NCBI GenBank assembly: GCA_029250385.1
Contig: JAQXFJ010000248.1
Location: 1-5,518 of the forward strand
Origin: Candidatus Poseidoniaceae archaeon
GTDB taxonomy: Archaea > Thermoplasmatota > Poseidoniia > Poseidoniales > Poseidoniaceae
DNA length: 5,518 nucleotides
Direction: 5' to 3'
Positions within the stretch are counted from its first letter, which is position 1, and every line of letters begins with the position of its first letter. Positions 1 to 5,518 of this stretch are shown here, piece after piece. Below the pieces are notes generated by a model. The model was not told the origin of the DNA and searched no databases. It worked only from the letters and a program-made list of their open reading frames with translations. The position numbers and the translations under genes were made by a program.

Positions 1-601
1 TAGTAAGTTCGTGATTGACCAAAACCCAGTTGTTGTCTGGAGTAACCTTGATGTCAATCATACGGCCAACTTCAGCGTAATAGGTTGAGAGTAAAGTAAT
101 ATTATTTGGTTTTGAAATATCCAGAATTTCAAACTGGTTGTAAGAGGAAACATAAGCATAGCAACCACCTGAACCGTCTGGGTTTTTGACACAGTCTTCC
201 ATGAAATTGCCTTCTATGGCGATTTCAGAAGAGTCGCCAGGGGTTGGCCCGACATTCTTGAATTCGGGGTAACATGGTCGTCCAGCAACGTTGTCAAGTT
301 CAGCAGGTGGTGCAACATTACCATCACAGTTTAGGTTGTGATAATCAATTAGTTGCATGTTGCTAGTTTGTAGTCGGTGAGCGAGTAAATCGGTGTGACT
401 GTGGTTTTCATCTTCAATCTCGATTGTTGGGTCAATCCATGCTTCTTGTTCCATGGAGGAAGATGAAGAGTCTTCTTCGCCGGCAGACATAATGACATAT
501 GCGCCAAGAGAAAGCATACTGACGCTTACTAAGCCAACGATTGCATACATTATGAGTTGGTCTGCGCCATTCCAATCGCGAGTCATACCTTCTTTACGCA
601 T
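1..601 (-). CDS. LVIVD-repeat (beta-propeller-like) membrane-anchored extracellular protein, C-terminus off the left edge
   Basis: Two hundred codons are visible from an ATG at 601; the gene runs on past position 1. A hydrophobic segment at about residues 17-39 follows a short polar N-terminus (RKEG, TRDW) and should act as a signal anchor or uncleaved signal peptide. It is followed by an acidic serine-rich linker (GEEDSSSSS, 41-49), which places the rest outside the cell. Residues 60-150 carry several His residues and four cysteines (C92, C110, C137, C147) that could form disulfides. From about residue 150 the sequence turns into an LVIVD-type blade: a hydrophobic strand reading FEILDISKPNNITLLSTY (157-174), then a second strand with the TPDNNWVLVNHE segment (188-198). 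This is the pattern (x-I-x-D-[IV]-S-x-P) of LVIVD repeat proteins, usually secreted or surface propellers of unknown ligand. Only the first blade is seen, so blade number and any fused domain are unknown. An alternative start is Met6 (586). No enzymatic function can be assigned. Confidence 0.8.
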   Translation of the reverse strand, partial: MRKEGMTRDWNGADQLIMYAIVGLVSVSMLSLGAYVIMSAGEEDSSSSSMEQEAWIDPTIEIEDENHSHTDLLAHRLQTSNMQLIDYHNLNCDGNVAPPAELDNVAGRPCYPEFKNVGPTPGDSSEIAIEGNFMEDCVKNPDGSGGCYAYVSSYNQFEILDISKPNNITLLSTYYAEVGRMIDIKVTPDNNWVLVNHELT

Positions 602-614
602 GGTCGGTTCAAAA

Positions 615-630
615 AGCGGTATTATTTGAA
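615..630 (-). promoter_or_regulatory. Candidate archaeal TATA-like promoter for the leftward LVIVD gene
   Basis: Read on the minus strand, an AT-rich stretch TTCAAATAATACC is centred about 24 bases before the ATG at 601. That spacing fits an archaeal promoter producing a leaderless or nearly leaderless mRNA, and no Shine-Dalgarno sequence lies in front of the ATG. The match to a TATA consensus is loose, so this is a positional inference. Confidence 0.3.
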
Positions 631-654
631 TTGATGGAATAAACGCTTGTTGGG

Positions 655-666
655 ATTATTTATTTA
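655..666 (+). promoter_or_regulatory. Candidate archaeal TATA-like promoter for the cupredoxin-like gene
   Basis: The tract ATTATTTATTTA is centred about 29 bases before the ATG at 689, the usual place for a TATA box when transcription begins at or just before the start codon. Only a weak GGA lies before the ATG, which also points to leaderless translation. If correct, it argues against the in-frame TTG at 647, which would lie upstream of the promoter box. Confidence 0.4.
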
Positions 667-688
667 CGAGCGGCTGTGGTTTTGGAAC

Positions 689-1435
689 ATGGCCATCAAA
701 ACACGAGTATTAGCCCTGACAATTTTACTTGCTTTTGTTGCCGGTCCGGCAATAGTTTCTGTCCAAGCACATACTGCAAGTAGCTTTACTGTGCTAATCC
801 AAGAAGATGGGTTTTCTCAAGACAATCCCCTGATTATTCAAAACGACTCAGTTATTTGGTACAATGTTGACAATCAGTCCAATTTGACTCACCGAATTGT
901 CTACGATTTTGATGGTGACGGCTTGTACAACGGCACCTTTGATTGGGATTCAGGTGAACTATCTTACGACTGCGAGCGGGATGAGAACAACACAAAATTA
1001 GACGAAAATTGTACTATTAATTTCATAGTTACTATGGACATGAATTGGACTGTGGGAAATTATACTTACCAAGATCTCCGTTCTGATGGTTCGGTGGTTA
1101 ATGCCACTATCCAGTTGATTGCCGATAATGGCACCCACGTAGAAGCAAATGTACCCTCAATAGGTAGTGAATTTGGCGTCATTAATGATGACAGAGATAC
1201 TACAACCAGCACTGAAAGCGAAGATGATGGATTAACCCCAGAGAAAATGTTGCTCTATGTTGGACTGTTTACCGGCATTTCTTCTGGCCTGCTGCTTGGT
1301 ATACTGATCGCTAGAAAATCTGGTGAAGACGAGCCGTTAGATGCTTCACAAGAAGCCAAATCTGAAAAAATAGTCAATATCACAATCCAAGATTCCGTGA
1401 TAATGGGCGACTTATCAGTAAAAGAAGGCGAGTAA
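689..1435 (+). CDS. Single-pass membrane protein with cupredoxin-like ectodomain lacking obvious copper ligands
   Basis: The product has 248 residues from the ATG at 689. The frame is open back to a TTG at 647, but that start would put 14 aromatic-rich residues in front of an otherwise classic signal peptide, so 689 is preferred. Residues 1-27 form the signal peptide (KTR, hydrophobic core, cleavage likely after VQA). Residues 32-145 read like a plastocyanin/cupredoxin fold: FTVLIQEDGF, a strand ending DSVIWYNVDN, a His (H68) in the place of the first copper ligand, and a late GNYTYQDL strand. In that last strand family members have Cys and His ligands; here the corresponding positions are D and S, so type 1 copper binding is unlikely. 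C95 and C108 could pair. An acidic DFDGDG loop (73-78) could bind calcium. Ten N-x-S/T sequons lie between residues 52 and 149. A polar Thr/Asp/Glu linker (166-186) leads to a helix at 187-208, then RK and a cytoplasmic tail ending NITIQDSVIMGD (230-241). The role is unknown; an adhesion, sensory or scaffold function is a guess. Confidence 0.85.
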   Translation: MAIKTRVLALTILLAFVAGPAIVSVQAHTASSFTVLIQEDGFSQDNPLIIQNDSVIWYNVDNQSNLTHRIVYDFDGDGLYNGTFDWDSGELSYDCERDENNTKLDENCTINFIVTMDMNWTVGNYTYQDLRSDGSVVNATIQLIADNGTHVEANVPSIGSEFGVINDDRDTTTSTESEDDGLTPEKMLLYVGLFTGISSGLLLGILIARKSGEDEPLDASQEAKSEKIVNITIQDSVIMGDLSVKEGE

Positions 1436-1458
1436 TCTAGAGTCACAACCATATGGCG

Positions 1459-1466
1459 CTATATTA
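1459..1466 (+). promoter_or_regulatory. Candidate TATA-like box upstream of the giant membrane protein gene
   Basis: CTATATTA is the most TATA-like octamer in the 104-base gap between the two rightward genes. Transcription from it would start near 1485-1492 and give a leader of about 50 bases before the ATG at 1540. That differs from the near-leaderless arrangement of the other two genes, so read-through from the upstream gene or a weaker box nearer the start (around CTAAATC, 1499-1505) is also possible. Confidence 0.3.
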
Positions 1467-1470
1467 CTTC

Positions 1471-1484
1471 AAAATAGATATTTT
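1471..1484. repeat. AT-rich perfect inverted repeat (6 bp arms, 2-base spacer), possible operator
   Basis: AAAATA and TATTTT form an exact inverted repeat around a GA centre, just downstream of the TATA-like octamer at 1459-1466. The two-base spacer is too short for an RNA hairpin loop, so a dimeric DNA-binding protein site is the likelier reading if it is functional. The final TTTT could instead help end transcripts of the upstream gene. In sequence this AT-rich it may be chance. Confidence 0.25.
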
Positions 1485-1539
1485 CGACTAATGCCGGCTA
1501 AATCTTCAAAAGGCAATGTACTGAACCACGGACGATAAA

Positions 1540-4500
1540 ATGTCAAGTGCACCCGTTCGCCCCACTAGGCCAAAAGCGATTATTTCCGCAAATCCAACTC
1601 CTGGAAGCTTATTTCAGGGCTCTTCCTCAATGCCTTCATTGTCGGTAGTTTCACCAGGTCCGCTACCGGCAAATGCTGTGGTTAATCCGCTACAGAAATT
1701 TGCTCAATTGATCCTTTATGGAATTGCTATGTTCGCAATTTGGGGCGGTATACTCGCAATTGCGTTTGCCGAGAATTCAACAAATCTCAATTTCTTGATC
1801 TTAGGAGTGGGTGGCTTAATTTCGGCTGGAATGGCAATTGCACTGGTTGAATGGCAGCGTAGAAAAGGTGGAGCTGAGTTACATAGCGTTCACGATTACC
1901 TAATTGGCATAGGTTTCTTCTTCTCCGCAGTTGGCGTTTTATGGGGCTCAAGATGGTTGATTGGCGAAGCCGCATCAAATTATTCTTGGTTCTTGAATGA
2001 AGGCATTCCATATTCAGACACTGACTGGTCACCTTCAGCCGAAGCGATATATGTTCAATTAGCCGCCTGTTTTATTCTGATTTTTGGTCAGGTAATGTAT
2101 CTTAACAGATTGAAAGGCAAGGTGATATTTGGATGGTCTGTAGCAACATTCACTCCCCTTGTATTAGCCATTATTGGATTTGGCCCTTGGATGAGATGGT
2201 CTAATGACATCGTATCTTGGGAATTAGGAATTTCAATAATCTCTTTGACTGCTGTATCCATGTGGCTATCTTTACGCTCAAATAGTGGAATAATATTTGC
2301 CATTGCAGCATTGGCAAGCGGAATTATTCCGATATTATATGAAATGCAAAATAATCCTGCAGATGATGTTGGAGCGGGTGGAGCACTTTCTTTGATTATT
2401 TTCATAATCATTGTTCAAGGTTGGTTAGCTGCGGACCATCGTCTTAGACAAGACCTCATGCAATGGGTATCAATTTTCCTTGTTGGCGAAGTAATCATCG
2501 CCATGGTTTTTGCTAGGTCGGAAGAATTGAATTTAATTCTTGGACCATTTAGAGCAGAAGAATACGGTGATTTATCCAGCATAATCACCCTTCAAGTAAT
2601 TCTTTGGTTGACAGTATTACTTGCCTATTTCCCTGCGACACTTAAACGACGAATCCCCTACATGCCAATAGGCTTAGCAGCATCGTTATTCCTAATTGTT
2701 CCACAAGCAAGCATCATACCTTGGGCAATAACCATCATTATGCTGCCCTATCTGCTAATTATTTCCAAGATTACTCGAAGATGGGTTGCCAATAGTACCA
2801 TTATCGCAGCAGGTGCGTCATTCTTTTTACAAAGTCATCTTAATTCGAATGGATTTTACTATGAATATTTTGATTCTATTCTCATTATTGCTTTACTGGT
2901 AACTAGTGAAGTGGCCCGCTCTAAAGATAAAATCGATAACTTTGCTCACTTTACATTACTTGGAACATTAGTCGTCTCCTCTCCAGTATTACTTGGAAGT
3001 AATGTTTTGGTTCCATGGACTATCGTTATTTACACCATAATAACCTCTTATCTAATGTTGAGGGAAGCGCAAGAAAATAAGTCTGAAAAATCAGCTATGG
3101 GGGCTAGTTCAGCGCTATTTACCTCGATGATTCTATCGGTGCTACTGTCTTTCTTAGGTCGCCTTGAAGTTCCGCTTCCTGATTCTATTTCTGATGCTTT
3201 ATCGGGATTCAATATCACCTTGGCGATTGTTGGAATAATTGTATACTTGAGTATGATGAAGTTCAAAGAAACAGAATTGGATGTTGGTTATTTACTTAAC
3301 ATGGTTAATTCCAACAGGAGAAAATTGGTTCCTATTTTTGATCCAACAACGGGAAATTGGGTAATACACAAAGAGAAAATCGAGCCAACTAATGAAACCA
3401 AGGGCTGGGGTACACTGAGTAGAATGAGCCTGTTAGGGCCGCTACTTCTGTTCAGTATATCTGTTTCATCAATCGAGGCAAAAAGCATCGCTTTGGATAT
3501 TCAGTGGATAGTTTTGATGTTGATTCCAATTGGCATAATTATCAAGGAAGTACTAGAAGAAAAAGAAGCGTCTTCACTTGGAAGAATGGTGGCAATTTGG
3601 CTGATGGTTATTGTTGCTTCTCCGGTTGCCTTCAAATTAAACTATGCTGCGGCTGAGGTTGACCAATTAATTATCAACGGAGTTATATTTGATTTGATGT
3701 TACTAGCAGGCCCGCTAATTGTTTCAGCATCACTTAGCAAGAAAGGCATCAACTTTGCAAGTCTTGATGAAAGCGCAGATAGAATTACCTTACTCGGTTT
3801 ACTTGCATTAGGTTTGATAGATTCTAGTGGAGGAATTTTATTCATTACAATGTACCTATTAGTATTTTCAAGGGCGTTAAAGCATCGTCAAAATTTACTA
3901 TTATCTTTAGCACCGATTGCCATTATATTATTCCAGGATAGATTTGCTTGGGATAGTTCGATGATATACTCATTGCTTCAATTAATTGATGTCACAGCTT
4001 ATGACCCGAGTCAAGTGACGGTTCTTGGAATAACTAGACTATCGTGCTTGATAATGGCATCTACAGCTTTAATCATCCTTGCTAAAGGTGTTATTGAGGG
4101 AAGAGCGGGTCTGGGTGAGGGAGTTGCTGAAACGCCGTTAGCATTCCCGGCTATTTGGCTAGCGCTTGGCCTAGCGGGAGTACTAACTGAAATTGGTTGG
4201 TTGTTCGTGATTTTAACTCTACTATTATCAACTTATTCATGGCTCTCTGGCAGAATAGAACTTATTCCTTGGGCACCAATTTTTATGTTCATCTCTTTGT
4301 TGATCGGGTTTGCCAGTAGTTCTGTGTTTGGAGATCATACTGACGAAGAAATATTCTCCAATAGTATTCTAACAACAGGGCTATTCACTTTGCTGATCAA
4401 TCAACTATCTAGAAGTGGTTTACTATATCGTTGGGCGAAGGTTGCGATTGAAAGCGTTAGACACGATCAAATGTTGGATATTGCATCAATTGAAGGAAGA

Positions 4501-5518
4501 GAACAATTGACTACAGCTAGTAAGTATGTCGCAATAGTTTGTCTTGTTTTATCATGGAATGCACTAGTTGGAATTGGTACTTTATTTGGTGCAATTTGGA
4601 TTACTAAAGAAGTATTTGCCGATGGTGGAAAGAATGGCATCCTAATGTTGCCGATTTTACATGTTTTCGCAATCTGTAATTTAATTGTTCAACTAGATGT
4701 ATTGACTGATTCAGAAATTAATAAAGTTGCAGGGACAGTACTAATGGCAAATGGTCTTTTCATGACATACCTTGCAACAAAAACCGAAGTTGTTTGGAAA
4801 TGGTCGGCATTTGACTGGGGAGATGAAACGGAATACTTCTCATGGATCGATAAAGTTGGAATCTCAGCGATAGCATATTTCCTATTTGGAATTCTCTTGA
4901 TTTTGATAGACAGCGATGTATGGCCAGTTCTATGGACGCTTTGGGCAGGTTATCTAATCGGAATTGCTGTTCAAGGATTTAGAGATGAGACTGAAACTCC
5001 TTGGCGTAGAGGATTTGGTTCATTTGGTTCCTTACTATCACTATTCATGCTTTCTCTTGCCATTAATACTGAATTATTCCGCTACATGATATGGATGTTA
5101 ATTGGAATAGTAGCGTTTGGATTCGGTATTCTTTACATGAATAGAATGGGCGAAGAAAGCACGCTATTCCAGGGTCAAGGAAACAGCATGCAAAATGCGG
5201 TAATTCCGCCAATTCAAGCTTTACCTGAAACTAATATGCCACCAATTCAACCAACTCAGCATATCCAAGAAGAAATCATTGAGGAAGAGGTGGAATCTGA
5301 ACAATATCTGGAACAAGTGGCGGAAGAACAACAAGTGCAATCTGATCATGAATTTGATGAGGAGTTGGACAAGGCTTTCCAAGAGATTGAGCCTAACCAG
5401 GAAGAGGTTTTAGAAAATGAAATCCAGGCTCCAGTTAAACAGGCTAAGTCGTTACAAAAAGCGAAACCAATAGTGAAAAATCTGTCACCAAGTGTACCGG
5501 TTAATCAACCATTATTCG
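1540..5518 (+). CDS. Giant polytopic membrane protein of unknown family, C-terminus off the right edge
   Basis: The frame is open for 1326 codons from the ATG at 1540 to the window end with no stop. An in-frame TGA at 1522 and no start codon between it and 1540 fix the start, unless Met31 is used. Residues 1-50 are a Pro/Ser-rich, slightly basic, disordered-looking leader. Residues 52-1199 hold about 35-38 hydrophobic helices with short turns. The longest polar interruptions are 574-628 (charged, includes FDPTTGNW) and about 956-994 (RSGLLYRW ... ASIEGREQ). Several helix hairpins look alike: a turn with D/E or P, a Trp or bulky residue, a helix, then a K/R/E-rich loop (near W395, W493, W656, L767, W887, T1014 and W1128). 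This suggests descent from repeated two-helix units. Residues 1200-1326 form a soluble tail: two PPIQ elements (1223-1226, 1234-1237), a strongly acidic Glu/Gln stretch (1241-1294), then a Lys-rich segment (1299-1313). Only four cysteines were seen (177, 836, 1001, 1046). I see no transporter, protease, glycosyltransferase or kinase motif. Very large many-helix proteins of the DUF2339 kind are a loose comparison only. Function unknown; localisation to the cytoplasmic membrane is secure. Confidence 0.9.
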   Translation, partial: MSSAPVRPTRPKAIISANPTPGSLFQGSSSMPSLSVVSPGPLPANAVVNPLQKFAQLILYGIAMFAIWGGILAIAFAENSTNLNFLILGVGGLISAGMAIALVEWQRRKGGAELHSVHDYLIGIGFFFSAVGVLWGSRWLIGEAASNYSWFLNEGIPYSDTDWSPSAEAIYVQLAACFILIFGQVMYLNRLKGKVIFGWSVATFTPLVLAIIGFGPWMRWSNDIVSWELGISIISLTAVSMWLSLRSNSGIIFAIAALASGIIPILYEMQNNPADDVGAGGALSLIIFIIIVQGWLAADHRLRQDLMQWVSIFLVGEVIIAMVFARSEELNLILGPFRAEEYGDLSSIITLQVILWLTVLLAYFPATLKRRIPYMPIGLAASLFLIVPQASIIPWAITIIMLPYLLIISKITRRWVANSTIIAAGASFFLQSHLNSNGFYYEYFDSILIIALLVTSEVARSKDKIDNFAHFTLLGTLVVSSPVLLGSNVLVPWTIVIYTIITSYLMLREAQENKSEKSAMGASSALFTSMILSVLLSFLGRLEVPLPDSISDALSGFNITLAIVGIIVYLSMMKFKETELDVGYLLNMVNSNRRKLVPIFDPTTGNWVIHKEKIEPTNETKGWGTLSRMSLLGPLLLFSISVSSIEAKSIALDIQWIVLMLIPIGIIIKEVLEEKEASSLGRMVAIWLMVIVASPVAFKLNYAAAEVDQLIINGVIFDLMLLAGPLIVSASLSKKGINFASLDESADRITLLGLLALGLIDSSGGILFITMYLLVFSRALKHRQNLLLSLAPIAIILFQDRFAWDSSMIYSLLQLIDVTAYDPSQVTVLGITRLSCLIMASTALIILAKGVIEGRAGLGEGVAETPLAFPAIWLALGLAGVLTEIGWLFVILTLLLSTYSWLSGRIELIPWAPIFMFISLLIGFASSSVFGDHTDEEIFSNSILTTGLFTLLINQLSRSGLLYRWAKVAIESVRHDQMLDIASIEGREQLTTASKYVAIVCLVLSWNALVGIGTLFGAIWITKEVFADGGKNGILMLPILHVFAICNLIVQLDVLTDSEINKVAGTVLMANGLFMTYLATKTEVVWKWSAFDWGDETEYFSWIDKVGISAIAYFLFGILLILIDSDVWPVLWTLWAGYLIGIAVQGFRDETETPWRRGFGSFGSLLSLFMLSLAINTELFRYMIWMLIGIVAFGFGILYMNRMGEESTLFQGQGNSMQNAVIPPIQALPETNMPPIQPTQHIQEEIIEEEVESEQYLEQVAEEQQVQSDHEFDEELDKAFQEIEPNQEEVLENEIQAPVKQAKSLQKAKPIVKNLSPSVPVNQPLF

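Noticed and set aside
647..688. TTG start giving a 14-residue longer cupredoxin-like protein
   Set aside because: The extra residues precede a complete signal peptide and the TATA-like tract would fall inside the coding sequence; the ATG at 689 is better.
773..1123. Functional blue copper electron carrier
   Set aside because: The Cys and second His ligands expected in the GNYTYQDL strand region are absent, so only the fold is proposed.
1255..1452. Minus-strand open frame of 65 codons
   Set aside because: It lies mostly antisense to the end of the cupredoxin-like gene, has no start context and encodes no recognisable protein; a shadow frame.
1787..3845. Several minus-strand open frames of 66-107 codons
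   Set aside because: All lie opposite the long uninterrupted membrane protein frame, and their translations show no domain or coherent composition.
1540..5518. Assignment of the giant protein to DUF2339 or a known transporter family
   Set aside because: The resemblance rests only on many helices and large size; no diagnostic motif was seen.
1..5518. tRNA or rRNA genes, CRISPR arrays, insertion sequences, attachment sites
   Set aside because: Coding sequence covers nearly the whole window, the gaps are 87 and 104 bases, and no regular repeats, transposase or cloverleaf-like sequence were seen.

Overview
The window most resembles a piece of a planktonic marine archaeal genome, probably Marine Group II (Poseidoniales) or a close Thermoplasmata-like relative. 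The reasons are moderate GC, envelope proteins dense in N-glycosylation sequons, no Shine-Dalgarno sequence ahead of any start, AT-rich TATA-like boxes about 25-30 bases before the start codons, and a cytoplasmic tail of the N-I-x-I-Q-D-S-V-x-x-G-D type. The taxon is an inference; no rRNA or other phylogenetic marker is present.

Layout: three protein genes fill almost all of the window, and two of them are cut by its edges. Positions 1-601 (minus strand) hold the first 200 codons of a membrane-anchored extracellular protein that enters an LVIVD-type beta-propeller. A divergent intergenic region (602-688) follows, with a TATA-like box facing each way and a weak dyad between them. Positions 689-1435 (plus) encode a 248-residue single-pass protein: signal peptide, heavily sequon-bearing cupredoxin-like ectodomain that seems to have lost its copper ligands, one membrane helix and a short cytoplasmic tail. 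After a 104-base gap with a TATA-like box and an AT-rich palindrome, position 1540 starts a very large open frame. It runs uninterrupted to the right edge (1326 codons and still open) and encodes a polytopic membrane protein with roughly 35-38 predicted helices and a charged, disordered-looking C-terminal tail.

All three products belong to the cell envelope. No catalytic motif, transporter signature, nuclease, mobile element, CRISPR array or RNA gene was seen. The main unexplained item is the giant membrane protein, which I do not recognise as a named family and which looks built from diverged two-helix repeats. Whether the three genes work together cannot be decided here: the first two may share a divergent control region, and the third probably has its own promoter.
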